Positions 47,226 to 60,504 of a stretch of DNA of 64,000 nt are shown here, piece after piece. The notes under the pieces were generated by a model that did not search any database, had not been told where the DNA came from, and saw only the letters and a list, made by a program, of their open reading frames with translations. Every line of letters starts with the position of its first letter. Position 1 is the stretch's first letter. Origin of the DNA: Delphinus delphis (taxonomy: Eukaryota; Chordata; Mammalia; Artiodactyla; Delphinidae); NCBI RefSeq assembly GCF_949987515.2, contig NC_082696.1, positions 56,698,947-56,762,946 on the forward strand. Direction: 5' to 3'. Both the position numbers and the translations under genes were made by a program.

Positions 47226-48422
47226 CTGACCATTTTCAGAAACACCATTCATGTAAGAACATTTTCAGAAAAAATATTATATTAAATATAAATATTGGTT
47301 ATAAGATATATCCAAATAAGAAAACTTACATTGTGCAAAACTTTCATAACAGAATGATACTTTAAAGCATTCGTCTCCAAACTTTTTTGATTATACTTTC
47401 TAACCACGTTTGATAATGTATCCCTGATATAAATGCAGTTATTTAATTTTAAACTGTATATGATATACAGTATAATTTTAAATTATGCTATGATACCTTA
47501 CGCTCATTATAAAACATACATAGAAATGGAGAATTAAAAAGGATGCTGTTTTAAAAAGAGTATTTAACTTTATTAATGATATTAAAATTCTTTCTAGTCA
47601 GAGCAATGTAATTGAATATACATCAGTATTTTTGACTCTTAGTGTAGCACTTTTTGATGCTTTGAGGTTCTGCTTCTGTGTTCAGTTCAATTCAGTACTT
47701 CATCTTGAGAACAATGGAGAGCAATTGGAAGTTTGTTGGCAAGGGTTGGAGGGAAGGTAGCATACGTTGATCAGACCTACATTTCCTAACATCTTCTGTC
47801 ATTGCTATGTGGAGAATGGATTGGAATGTGTTTTGGATAGATGTGCAGAAACTATTTAGGAAGCCCTTTGCATGGTACAGGCAATAACTGTTTGGGATCT
47901 TAAAACAGACAAGGAGAAAGGCTTGAAATCTGTTTAGTAGTTGAGATCGAGAGAATTTAAGAGTGAAGTGGATGACGGGGTAGGATTGGGTGCGATGCAT
48001 AAAGAGGTGGTAAGGGTGCATTTTAGGCTTTTGTGTAACTGGAAGAATGGCAATGCCATTCATGGAAATAAAGAATACTTACAGTGAAGTGGGTGGAAAA
48101 CCAAGAGATCGTTTTGGACGTATGTGGAATTGTGAGAGGCCTTAAGACCTCCAAGTGAAGATGGTAACTGGCCAATTTGTTAAATGAAGCTCAGAGTAGA
48201 GATCTGGGAAGGATGTGTGATTTTATGAGTTTTCAGTATATGCTTGCTAATGGGAGCTGAGGGCTTGCATGTGAACAGCTAAGGAGAGAACATGGAGTGG
48301 AAGAGAAAGCCTGGGATTAAACCTTAAGGAACTCCAACATTTAATAGTCAAAGGGAGCCTAAAGAAGAGATAGGAATGTACCAGCCAGAGTGGTAGGATA
48401 CATATCAAAAGAATGGCATGTC

Positions 48423-48712
48423 TAGAGAACAGACTTGTGGTTGACAAGCAGGAGAAGGGGAGGGAGAGGGATAGACTGCGAGTTTGGGGTTGGTAGATGC
48501 AAACTATTACATTTAGAATGGATAAACAACAAGGTCCTACTGTCTAGCACAGGGAACTATACTCAATATCCTGTGATAAACCATAATGGAAAAGAATATT
48601 AAAAAAGAATGCCTCTATGTGTATAACTGAGTCACTTTGCTGCACAGCGGAGATTGGCACAGTATAGTAAATCAACTCTACTTCAATAAAATAAAATAAA
48701 ATTACTTAAAAA
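48423..48712 (+). mobile_element. 5'-truncated young L1 3' end
   Basis: A 290-bp L1 3' UTR: 'caacaaggtcctactgtctagcacaggg', 'tgagtcactttgctgcacag', and 'cttcaataaaataaaataaaa' at the end. The flanks share AAAAGAATGG..TGTC (48407-48422 and 48713-48728), a target-site duplication with two changes. Confidence 0.88.
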
Positions 48713-48859
48713 AAAGAATGGTGTGTCAAGGATATCAGAGGAAAAGTATGTTTCAAGAAGGATAAGGGGTATTTAGCAATGTGGAGTGATGCATGGAGGA
48801 CGATCCAGGAAGATGGGACCAGAATAATATTCATTATCTTTATCAAATCTATGAATGAG

Positions 48860-48926
48860 TATCCTTCAAACAGAATGGATAATAGTAACATCTGTTATCC
48901 TTCAGACAGAATGGATAATAGTAACA
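48860..48926. repeat. 36-bp tandem duplication
   Basis: The 31-bp word at 48860-48890 recurs at 48896-48926 with one A-to-G difference and a TCTGT spacer. It is a recent local duplication. Confidence 0.9.
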
Positions 48927-50307
48927 GTCTGCATAGATATATCTTATTTTTACTTTCTTTTTCATGTTCTTTTCTTTAGTTTTTTATTGTAACCTTCTTA
49001 AAAAGTATAGATTAGAATTGAACTCAGCCCTCTAAATATGGTTCAAGCAGTGTAGTATCCTTTGAGATGCTAAATGGGGTTTTGGAGATACAGTATTGCT
49101 ATTACTACATTAAATTTTTCCCTAGCCTTTATTACATTATTTATTCATATTGAACCTGTAAATAACCAGCCCCCTACCCTTTCAGGATTTTTCTTAGGAA
49201 TTTATTTGTGGGATAAGGTTTCCCCATCTTGTACAAGTACACATGAGTTTTTTAAACCTAATTGTGGGGTTTTATATTTACCTCTATTGCTTCTCCTTAG
49301 GTCTGGCCAGATTATATCAGACTATTTAGAAAATTTTAAAATTCTGATTCTATCATGAACTAAATTGGCACCTTTAACAAATTTAATTTAATATCTTCTA
49401 GTTTATATATAATTGATAAAATTTTGAACAGGACAGAGCCATGACCACTCTTTAAAGAACAACTTTAGTGGGTGATCTCCATATTGAGAATAATTCCATA
49501 ATCCGCTTAACTGTATTGTCCAAAAGGATACCTCATTCACATCAAGATATTATGCCTACTGTGCGTCACTAGCTGTTTTTCAGAATGCCCGTTGACTATT
49601 TGCTAGGGAGAATGGTTGGTCTCTCTTTTGAAAGAGGTCTTTTCGGAACTTCAGATAGACTTATTTTTGACTTTTAATGAATTCTTTAACATTGACTAGA
49701 TGGAAACAGAATGGAACTGACAAACCTTTTATAAATATGAATTTTATTATCGTTAAAGCCTGTTTTAGTGATTAAATACTTTATTCAACATGTTTTGACT
49801 AACCTGAGAAATAGGGTTCAAACAGGACATTAACATGACCAGAATTGCCTTTTACTTGGAAATAATGTTTTGCCTCTAAATCTTTGAGTAACTCCATAAT
49901 GCAAGTGTGTTTGTCATGTTTATTCTGTGGTTTCACAAACCCTCAGCATATCTGCATACCCCAGCTCTTGAACAGATTTATAGTTCTTATTTAGGCCCAT
50001 TATAACTTCTTGTTACCAATTTTCCTAAGATTTATAGTATAATTTTCTGTGATATATTATTTAAAGGTTTTCATTAATTTATATTTTGCTTTTATGATGA
50101 TGTAATGTGTGTGATTCATTTTGATACTGTGTTGGGGATATAGCATCCACTAGAGCATTGTTCCTATTGGAATAAAAATGATATAACACAGAATACAGTG
50201 GGAAGTGGTGTTTACCTTTCCTGAGAGATTCACAAACTACATTCATCTGTTACAAGTGTAAGAAATAAGGAAGTAATGCTGCTTATTAGTAATGTTAGTC
50301 TGTACAG

Positions 50308-50443
50308 GAACTTCCCTGGTAGTCCAGTGGTTAAGACTGTGCTTTCAAGGCAGAGGGACTGGGTTCGATCCCTGGTCGAGGACCTAAGATCCCACATGCT
50401 GTGCAGAGTGGCCAAAAAAATTAAAAACAAACAAAAAAAAAGT
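50308..50443 (+). mobile_element. Older short tRNA-derived SINE, sense
   Basis: Head 'aacttccctggtagtccagtggtt', B box 'gggttcgatccc', then 'ctaagatcccacatgctgtg' and an A-rich tail. It is the sense counterpart of the 41.2 kb copy. Confidence 0.85.
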
Positions 50444-51684
50444 TTAAAAGGTAATCTGTGCGTGTTCTGCGATAATTTCTTTTTTTTGGCATCTCAGGAA
50501 CATAGTCTGTTGGTTAATTTTTTTACTTTAATGAAGAACTACTTTAATTTGATAATTTAATTTAATGAAAAAGGAATTTAATAACAATGAGAACCCTGAG
50601 CACCTTTGTCTATTGAGAAGTTCCTTAATAGATAATAATGGCTTTAGCAAAATCTACCAGGAAAAGGATATTACCTGTCTATTCCTATTGTGTTTCCTTT
50701 GAATCTCATATCCTTAATTTATAGCCAGAGTAGTAAAACTAGCCTTTTTATTGTTTTGAGAGCTGCATTTTTGTTTTTTTAAACTCTGTAGTTGATGCCT
50801 GTTTCTCTACCCATAGCTAACTTTTCCCGCCTTTTTTTTTCAATTTGATAGCTTCTGGAACTTGTGTCAGTGTATAGAGCAATGATCCAGACAGTTGCAC
50901 CTTTACAGACAGTCACTCTCAGTGCCAAATTAGTTTGTAGTGCGAATCTTGAATGAGAACTGCACCTGCTCTCAGTGTAGATGAAAATGACAAATGTTAG
51001 GGAAAGCGTAATTTGGGATTGCTTTAAATCTGATGGCAGCTGATCTCAGAATTCTGCTGGGGATTCTTCATTTTGGGTTATGGAAGTCCTGCTATTCAGA
51101 GCAAAACAGCCTTCTTGTCTCTTTTACTAGGTCTTAGGAGTATTATTTTTAAGAAATAACATGCTCTTTGTGCTGTGATTCTATATCTGAGATGTTTTAT
51201 CTAGAAGTTATCTTCCAGATACATTGGTGGTTTCCTAAAATTATGTTGGACTAAAAATTTCTGAATCTCTAATTTATCATATGTCAACATTATATTTCAA
51301 ATATGCAAGGGTAGCTGCCACAATAAATCACATTCTTATGGAGGAAATGGTCGCAATTTAAGAATTAACATGTTCTTTGAAGGTTGATAGCATATAAAAG
51401 ACATTTCATACTGTATGTAGAGAGCATTTGCTACTACAATTTGTTTGGAATATGGGGGGAGAAGGTATCTTTGTAGGTATGTATTACATTTATCTTTTTT
51501 GAATTTGCTTATTCTTTAATATCACCCTTACCTTAAGCATGGGACTTGTGTCTAAAAGCAATTCAAAACACTCACTTAAAATGCTTATCAGGAAAATTGT
51601 ATTTAATCTTTATTTTTCAACCCTCAACAGTTTATTGGTTACTTTTAATATCTTAAGTCATTTTGGTTCATAATTTTAAAAAAT

Positions 51685-54600
51685 AGCTTCATTGATATAT
51701 AGTTCACATACCGTACAGTTCACCCACTTAAAATGTTATAAAGCAGTGTTTTTTAGTGTATTCATAGATATGTGCAACCATCACCACAGTCAATTTTAGA
51801 GCATTTACAAAACCTCAAAAAGAAATCCTAAGCCTTTAGCTAGTATTCCCCTACTCCCCCGCCCCCTTCTCCCAACCCCCAAGCCCTAAACAACCACTAG
51901 CCTACTTTCTGTCTCTAGAAATTTCCTTATTTAGGACATTTCATATAAATGGAATCATAATGCGTGGCCTTCTGTGACTGGCTTCTTTCACTTAGCAAAA
52001 TGTTTTGAAGGTTCATCCATGTTGTACACTACTTCATTCCTTTTTTTTAAAAAATTAATTTATTTATTTTTGTCTGTGTTGGGTCTTCGTTGCTGCATGT
52101 GGGCTTTCTCTAGTTGCGGCGGGCCGGGGCTACTCTTTGTTGCAGTGTGTGGGCTTCTCATTGCTCTGGCTTCTCTTGCTGCGGAGCATGGGCTCTAGGT
52201 GCACGGGCTTCAGTAGTTGCAGCACACGGGCTCAGTAGTTGTGGCCCACAGGCTCTAGAGCACAGACTCAGTAGTTGTGGCGTACAGGCTTAGTTGCTCC
52301 GCGGCATGTGGGATCTTCCCTGACCAGGGTTCGAACCCGTGTCCCCTGCATTGGCAGGCGGATTCTCAACCACTATGCCACCAGGGAAGCCCTACTTAAT
52401 TCATTTTTATGGCTTAGTAATATTCTGTGCTGTGGATGTATACCACATTTTGTTTATCCATGCATGAGTTGATGGACATTTGGGTTGTTTCTACCTTTTG
52501 GCTGTGTTAATAGCCCTGTTTGTGTGTAAGTTTTTGTTTGGACACATGTTTTAAATTCTTCTGGGTATATACCTAGGAATGGAATTGCTGGGTCATATTG
52601 TAATTCTGTGTTTAACTTACTGAGGAACCAGAAAACTGTTTTTCACAATGGCTACACAACTTTGTATTCCTGCACTGTATGAGAATTCCAGTTTTCTCCA
52701 CATCCTTGCCAACACTTACTATTTTCCATTAAAAAAATAGTTGTTCCAGTGGTTCTTCTTTGCATTTCTTTGATGACTAATGATGTTGAGCATCTTTTCA
52801 CGTGCTTATTGGCCATTTATATATTTTCCTTGGATAAATTCAGATCCTTTGCTCATTTTTTTCATTGGTTGTCTTTTTATTATTAGTAAGAACTCTTTAT
52901 ATATTCTGGATACAAGTCCTTTAACAGATATATGATTTGCAAATATTTTCTCCCATTCTGTGAGTTGTTTTATTCACTTTCTTGATGGTGTCCTTTGAAG
53001 CAGTTGTTTCTTATTTTGATGAAATCCAAATTATCTGTGTTTTCTTTTGTTGCTCATGCTGTTGGTGTCATATTTAAGAATCCCTTACCAAATCTGAGCC
53101 CATTAAACTTACTTCTGTAAAGAGTTTTATAAGTTTATATGTTAAATGTAGATCACTGATCCATTTCGATTTAATTTTTGTATATGGTATAATGGTCCAA
53201 CTTCAGTTTATTTCATGTGGCTAGCCAGTTGTCCCATCATTTATTGAAAAGACTGATCTTTCCTAACTGAATGGTCTTGGCTCACTTTTTGAAAACTTTA
53301 CTTATTTATTAGTTCTAATAGTATTTTAGTACATTCTTTAGTATTTTCCACATAGAAGATCATAGTGATCTATAAATAGAAATAGTTTTACCTCTTAATT
53401 TTCAATCTGGTTGCTTTTTATTTCTTTTTTCTTACCTAATTACCCTGACTTGAACCTCCAGTACAATGTTCAGTAGAAGTCACAAATGCACATTTTTTTG
53501 TCTTGTTTCTGTTCTTAGTGGGAAACTAATCCAGTGTTTCACCATTAAGTATGATGTTAACTGTGGGATTTTCATAGATGCCCTTTATCAGGTATTAGAA
53601 GTTCCTTTCTAGTCCTAACTTGTTGAATGTTTTTTACCATGAAAGGATGTTGGGTTTTATCAAATGGTTCTTCTGCATCTGTTGAGCTGATCTTGTGATT
53701 TTTGCTTTTTATTATGTTGCTATAATATATAAATTGATTGTCTTATGTTGAACTAACCTGATATTCCTGACATAAATCTCACATTGTCATGGTATATAAT
53801 TCTTTTTATAAATTGCTGGATTTGATCTGGTTTGCTTGTATTTCACTGAGGAGTTTTGTGTCCATATTCCTAAGAAGTACTGGTCTTTAGTTTTCTTATG
53901 ACGTATTTATTTGTCTGGTTGTGGGGTCAGAGTAATATTGACCTCATAAAATGAGTTGTGAAATATTCTTTCCTCTTGTTTTTGAAAATGTTTGTGAGGA
54001 ATTGGTTTTAACTTAAAATGCTTTGTAGAATTCATCATTGAAGCCATCTGGACCTAGACTTTTCTTTGTGGATGTTTTTTGATTATTAATTTAATCTTTC
54101 ACTTGTTTTAGGTCTATTCAGGTTGTCTGTCTTGGATTACTTTTGGTAGCTTGTGTCTTTCTAGGAATTTGTCCATTTCATCTAGTCTGCCACCTCCAGG
54201 GCTTGTTACTGTCATTTGCTTGTTTATTTGTTTAGTGACCTGCTGGATTATTTTAGTGCAAACAGTTCCTTCTACCCTCACTCCACAGTGTTGAGCTTCT
54301 GATGTTGTTCCCCAGGGAGCCGCACCTGTGAGTATACCCATAGTCCCTTTGGGATGAAGGTAGTGTTAGCACAAGCAACCCTTTTCTACGCTTCCCCTGA
54401 CTCCATTCAGCTGTTCAGATCGGGACTTGAACCCACATGTGATCTTTACTAATTCCCAGCTGACCATTCTGATGTTTACAAAAATGCCCCTGGGACATAA
54501 ATTCCTCCATAAACTAATCCAGTAAATTTGTGACCCCTTTGAAGGAGTAATTCCAAAGGTCATTGTTGATATATAGTCTCACCCCAAGAGGGTCGTCCCA

Positions 54601-55085
54601 GTTGTCTCTCCCCTCAGTTCTCTCTTGTAACTTAGTTGTTGAATCTGTGAATCTTCTCCTAATTGTGGTTCACCACAACCTCTGCTCTTTCTGAGCTAGC
54701 CCTTTGGCTTCAACTTCATGGCCTGGTTGCAGATGTGGTCTATTTCTTTGGAAGAGATTGGGATCTTTCTGTTTTATGGCTTGGTTCTACCCTCAGGCAA
54801 GATTTCTGAGGCAGAACTCTGGAGCTAGGAGTGGGGACAATGGAAGGCTTCTTTCTGAGTGACACCCCTGCTTTCGAATCTGAGTACTTGATGGAAGGGG
54901 TAGGCTGTAGCCTAAATTCTAGGCTTGCCTCTCCTTGTGTGGAATCACTGCCCTATCAGCCAGAGTGAGAGTGATTGGTCACCAGTATTTTCCTTGATGT
55001 TTTGCCCAAAGATAAGGCCTGTCCACATTTGGGGACAGGGTGGAAGACAGGTGGCCTTCTGTTTAGATAGTGTCAGTAAAATGAA
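51685..55085 (-). mobile_element. Old L1, antisense, internally deleted
   Basis: 51685-52044 is an L1 3' UTR in antisense ('tcattgatatatagttcacatacc'). 52392 to about 54190 is ORF2 antisense, ending where the reverse transcriptase begins ('ttctaggaatttgtccatttcatctag' style). 54190-55085 fits an old L1 5' UTR in antisense ('cctgctggattattttagtgcaaacagttcc'). ORF1 and the endonuclease between them are absent. A younger SINE interrupts it at 52045-52391. Confidence 0.7.
52045..52391 (-). mobile_element. Long CHR-type SINE nested in old L1
   Basis: AT-rich tail at left, 'gtctgtgttgggtcttcgttg', right head 'gccaccagggaagccct'. The imperfect duplication CTACTTCATTCCTTTT / CTACTTAATTCATTTT flanks it (52029-52044 and 52392-52407). 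Confidence 0.92.
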
Positions 55086-56062
55086 CAGCAAAAGGAAAAT
55101 ATTTACTAAGTATTTAATGCCTTATATATACTCAACATAAAATTCCTACTTTTAATGATATTTTTATTTGTGTGGATTCTCTAAGAACAGTTAGAATTTG
55201 TTTAATATAAAATCTTCACATGTAGAATTAAAGTATAACATTTCTGGACAGGAAATATATATATACCCCCAAACCATATATGAGGAAATCTAAAGGCTTT
55301 CTGGCACAGTTATTTCATACAGTTATATAATTGAAAGTCTCTGAATCCTAAAACTGGTTCTGTGACTCTGGAATCAACTTAATCTTTGGCAATCACTATG
55401 CATAGGAGAGTAGAATATGCATAAAAACTTTTAATAAAGTTACAGAAAGCACTTGCAGTACTGTGTTTCAGATTTCACATATATTAAGCATTGAAAATTA
55501 TTGATACTTACTAATTAAGCAATAATAAAATAATAAAAATACACTTTAACAGAAAAATACAATTAATTGTTTTTTAAGCACTAAAAATTTGGCATGCCAT
55601 GATTTATTAAAACATTCTAATGATTTTTAACTCTAAAATGATAGCTCTTATTAGTAAGTTGTAAGAAAAATGGTACTCTGCACTCTATTTGGGAAAACCA
55701 GAATGGTATGTTAAAAAGCAAATTAATTTTAGAATTTCGCTTGGTTATACCAAGAAAAAAACAAGTGTCAGAATTTTTTATTCTGTGATTTAGAGTTTTA
55801 TATATAAATCATAATTATTTTAACAGTTGGATCGTGCTCTTGAATTATATAATTGCAGATAGTCTTATGAAGCCGAAAGCTCCTTAGCAATGTGAAGCAA
55901 TGTAACTTTCCTAAGTTATTATTTTCTTATGATTCTTTTCTAAATACTTTTTAGTTTCTTCTGTGTTAGTTTAGCTTCATAGCTGTGTTGAATAGGGTGT
56001 TAATAACTTGAAAAAATAATTAATTTTGAGGTAACAGTTTGTTTTGATTTTCCTCTTATAAG
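55086..56062 (+). other. Intron end before ASCC3 coding exon 4
   Basis: AT-rich sequence with no repeat or exon that I can name. The last bases 'gattttcctcttataag' form the acceptor. Its AAG ending is less favourable than CAG or TAG. Confidence 0.5.
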
Positions 56063-56183
56063 CTGTTTGAACTGCTGGGACCTGATGGACTTGAACTTAT
56101 TGAGAAACTCCTCCAGAACAGAATTACAATTGTGGACAGATTTCTTAATTCTTCAAATGATCATAAGTTGCAAGCTCTTCAAG
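56063..56183 (+). CDS. ASCC3: ASCC3 coding exon 4 (residues 268-308)
   Basis: A 121-nt exon encoding LFELLGPDGLELIEKLLQNR and then ITIVDRFLNSSNDHKLQALQ, plus the first base of Asp308. The donor is AAG|gtaaga (a strong site, phase 1). It joins exon 3 to continue DELQDE-LFELLG exactly as known for ASCC3. This is a conserved helical segment of the N-terminal domain. Skipping this exon would shift the frame because 121 is not a multiple of three. Confidence 0.96.
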
Positions 56184-56603
56184 GTAAGAAGTGTTCAGTG
56201 GTAATTCTATTTTAAAGGAAAAATTCATTGTTTAGCAGTCTATTTAATACAATTATACTTTTAATATTCTTTGGTTGATTATGTAGCTTACTGATACCAT
56301 TCTCTTAAGTAGATTTTAGGTGTGGCAGATTATGAAACAAGTGTCAATGCCCCAAATAGGGTATTATGTCAGAGATTCTGTTTATGTTTAGGTATAGTAG
56401 AATATTTGGAAAGACAAAAAAGAATTTTAAGGAAATACATATAGTGCTTAGAGTGGGTCAAGTAGAGTTATAATTTATAACCACTTTTATTTTGAAAACT
56501 TTCAGACCTTAGTAGTGGTGCAAGGATAGTGTAATGAATACTCACGTACTCTTCATGTAGATTCACCATCACTAACATTTTGCTTCCACCCCCCATTATC
56601 ATT

Positions 56604-56608
<5 letters not shown>

Positions 56609-56654
<46 letters not shown>
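56609..56654. repeat. (CA)23 microsatellite
   Basis: An uninterrupted run of 23 CA units. The surrounding text ('attcaccatcactaacattttg', 'aaaagttgcagacatt') resembles an old L1 3' UTR in which CA or TA repeats commonly occur. The run is long enough to be length-polymorphic. Confidence 0.95.
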
Positions 56655-56656
<2 letters not shown>

Positions 56657-59600
56657 CGTATGCACACATGGACACACACATATGCACATTTAAAATTTTT
56701 GCTGAACAATGACTAAAAGTTGCAGACATTATAATACTTCAGATATAAAATTTCAACATACAATAAGAGTCTCCTGCTTACCTGAAATACAGTTATCACA
56801 CCCAGCAAGTTGAACATACATATAGCTATGTATTACATATGTTTGAAAACCCCAGAAGAATTAGAAAGAGTTGTCAAGGAAGCTAAAATTTTTTTTTTTT
56901 TTAAAAGCCTGACTTACTATGAGACAGCTGATGCCAAACTCAGGTTTTAGGTGGTAAGTAGGAAAACTGAGTTTCTTACCTTTACCCAAATGTCTTTGCC
57001 AGCTTTATAAATAGCTTGGAAGTTTTAAAATGTGCATGGGCATAAGAAATTAGACCCCCTTCTTCAAACTAGTCAACATTTACCCTTCTTTTATGTAAGT
57101 GACGTCACCTTTTCCTTATGAGTGTGGCACTGAAAGGAAATTACAAAAAGAGCCTTAATTTAAATCCAAAATTTCTTATGGGCTTTCTTTATCCTACACT
57201 TTGATTACTGATAGTTGCCTTGGAGTTACTTTGAGATTTCTAGAAACTTTGAAGATTGGAGTTTAGCCACTTTGTCTTTCTGCAAGTCTCTTGGTTCTTT
57301 AAGTATATTGAACACTTATAAACTACCTTGCTGTAAGAGGACTTTCACCTGTTAAACAGTGCTTAATCAGACACTGCAATAAGCCAGCAGAACTTAGGAG
57401 CATTTAAAATGTGTATCTGCCAGAAGAAAAGGAATGAATTTAAATATCTGGTCTTGCGATGTAATTTCTGAGGATTTGATGTTCATTTTGTCAGCCTTTT
57501 AAGTGCTGATACGTACTGATTCCACCTTTTATTAGTGCTAATTTATTAACGAAAAGTTCAAAATGAGTTCAGCTTCACATATTTTTTTAAGAAAGCTGTG
57601 GATGATGAGTTAATGTTTTGTAGTTTCATTATGTCCATTTTTGTTTAACATTTATACACAAACTTTATTCTACTAGGATAACTTTAATAAGAAGCAACAC
57701 ACTTTTTAACCTAAAACCAAATATTAAATTTGAATTATTAAAAAATATTTGAACCATCAGTCTGCCCTGAAATATTTTCTACTCTTCTCAATCAGCTTTT
57801 ACTCTTTTAGTCTATGCTAGATTGTTACTAATGTTGCTACTATTTAAGAATAATAATTATACCATAGAAAATTGGGGGCATTTAAACAAACTTCTTCTAA
57901 GGACTGTGGTAAAAGAAGAGCTGACAAATGATAATATTAGGTTTTTTGTGTATCTTCATTAAAGATGATTTTCCTTATTTTGGGGGGGAGGGAGAAAGAA
58001 ATATTCTTGAAGAAAAGAATCATTAGACTCTGTTACTTTATCACTGTTCTCATCCATTTATATCTTTTGATATAAATTTTATGTTAACGATCCTTCAAAA
58101 TTCTCTTAAAAATACCAAATTGTATTTGTATTCTCTATTAAGCTACCTTAGTAAGACAGCTGCATCCTGCTCTTTTCTCTGTTCCACAAAATCATGGTCT
58201 TAGAGAGCAATAGCTTCCTGCCATTTAGCATTTTCTAGCTTTCATACTGATTTTCTTTGAATCCTTTTATCCAGATATATATACATCCACCCTACTTTAT
58301 CTCTGTTCTTATAACCAGGAAATGTAAGGTAGGTGAGAAGTGGGTGGGTATTGTGTACTCACTGCTAAATTGAGGATAGTTGTGAATTAAATTCTGGTTT
58401 GGGGATGGTTGTAGAGAATGTTTAGTACGAGGTGTATCATAAAATAAAAATTAAGTTAGCTCATGCTGTCAAATGACAGTGTTTTGAGTAGTTATACAAG
58501 ACTTTTTCTGTCATAATAACATTTTAAAAGGATACAAGCTCTAAGTGTTCTTCAGTAAAATTTTGTTTTAGAATTGCTGTTAAGCTTATTCGTTTCATTT
58601 CTTCTTGTCAATCTCTACAGTTAACTGAACCCAACAAGGAGAATCATGCACTTAAGCATTTGTGCTTTATAACTTGATTTTTAAAATCACCTATTATGTT
58701 CAATCTTATGGGATTTCAGTATATTCTGATTGAGGCCTTATAAAGCTATCAATGAGGTAGACATATTTTCTTCTTATAATTTTAATTTCCTTATTTTGAT
58801 GATCACAAATGTGTCCAGTAGTATTTTGTTACTGTCACATTTGTTTAAAATGTTAATGTCATTAGCAAATACAGTATGTCACCCAAAATATTTAGTTTCA
58901 CGTACAAAATATTGAACATTCATTTATAGTAATAAGTACATGGCATTATTCACATTTTAAAAAATCCTGCTTAATATCTCTGTCACTGAATGTGTGACTT
59001 TGAAAGCAGGTTAATTTTTTTCATAGTTCAGAGTACATTTGAAAAATGCCAGTATGTTGCTTTCTTTCTCTAACACTGAGAGTTAGTTGGTTATAAATTC
59101 AATCATTATAATAGTATATAAGATTTATTTACAAAGTAAAACATATAAGACTTACTTAGAAAAATACTTTTGAGCTCTAAAATGTAGTTCTAATATAGAT
59201 GGGGTTATATCTTATTTCATAATTTTGAGATGTAATAAATCTTTATTTCTCACTTTCCTTTTTGCGACTTATAGAGCCATTATACGGAGGGGTTGTTTCA
59301 TGTGATTGAGAGTTAAAATGACTTATTCAAAATCATGTAATGAGATAGTGACAAATGTCTGAGAATTGTGAAGATTTGACTTAGAAAGCTAATTTCCCCC
59401 TCTTGATGCTAAGCTAAATTCCTTCCTTGTTCTGTATTGGATCTTGGAAGTTGATAAAATAACTTGCACTGTGCTCCTTCAGAGTATGGACCAATTCCAT
59501 TCTTCATTGTCTTCCTAGCCTAGCAGCAGTGCCTGGCACCTAGTAGGTCCTTAACACAGTAACAGTATTGACTTGGTTTGCTTTCAGTGACATTCCTATC

Positions 59601-60108
59601 AGTTCTTTTAGGGCTGCAGTGAGCCAAGATACTACTACTTGGAAAGATTGAATTAAACACAGAAAGTAATCCTGTTGGAAGAAAATTTTTCCTGTATATT
59701 GAGTTGACCAACCACAGGTTTAAATTGTACCTTGTAAACACTGAGCTTTGATTGACCTGATTCCTCTTAGTGGTTCTAGACTTCTTCCATTTTTAAAAAA
59801 AACTGCATTTCCCAAGTCAAAACTACAATGAGGTATCACCTCACACCAGTCAGAATGGCCATTGTTAAAAAGTCTACACATAATAAATTCTGGAGAGGAT
59901 GTGGAGAAAAGCGAACCCTCTTGCACCTTTGGTGGGAATGTAAATTGATACAGCCACTATGGAGAACAGTGTGGAGGTTCCTTAAAAAACTAAAAATAGA
60001 ACTACCATATGACCCAGCAATCCCACTACTGGGCATATACCCTGAGAAAACCATAATTCAAAAAGAGTCATGTACTAATATGGAGGTTCCTTAATAAACT
60101 AAAAATAG

Positions 60109-60237
60109 GGAATTCCCTGGTGGTCTGCTGGTTAGGACTCTGCACTTCCACTGCAGGGGCCTGTGTTCGATCCCTGGTCAGGGAACTAAGATCCCACAAG
60201 CTATGTGGCGTGACCAAAAAACAAGAAAAGAAAAACC
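60109..60237 (+). mobile_element. Older short tRNA-derived SINE nested in L1
   Basis: Head 'ggaattccctggtggtctgctggtt', B box 'gtgttcgatccc', tail 'ccaaaaaacaagaaaagaaaaa'. Duplication AAACTAAAAATAG / AAACTGAAAATAG at 60096-60108 and 60238-60250. Confidence 0.9.
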
Positions 60238-60504
60238 AAACTGAAAATAGATTCACCATATGATCCTGCAATCCCACTCCTGGGCATATATCTGGAGAAA
60301 ACTCTAATTTGAAGGGACACACGCACCCCAGTGTTCATAGCAGCACTATTTACAATAGCCAAGACATGGAAGCAACCAAAGTGTCCATTGACAAATGAAT
60401 GGATAAAGAAGATGTGGTATATGTATGCAATGGAATATTACTCCACTTTAGAAAAGAATGGTATAATCCCATTTGCCTCAACATGGATGGACCTAGAAAT
60501 TATT

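Larger units (their letters stand above)
32028..56062 (+). other. ASCC3: ASCC3 intron (24 kb)
   Basis: The largest intron in the window, from gtatag to 'tcttataag'. It carries SINEs of several ages, hAT fossils, L1 relics, MIRs, a small minisatellite and AT-rich simple sequence, listed separately. The parts 34.7-36.5, 38.1-39.9, 41.7-43.1, 44.8-45.7, 49.0-50.3 and 50.5-51.6 kb show no gene, no clear repeat and only short, motif-free open frames. Confidence 0.85.

Noticed and set aside
47692..48063. 123-codon frame on the minus strand
   Set aside because: Composition looks like ordinary intron sequence. There is no domain, signal peptide or splice context.
54190..55140. GC-richer block considered as a promoter or an endogenous retrovirus LTR
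   Set aside because: Its minus-strand reading fits an old L1 5' UTR next to L1 ORF2 in the same orientation. No LTR ends (TG...CA) or primer-binding site were found.
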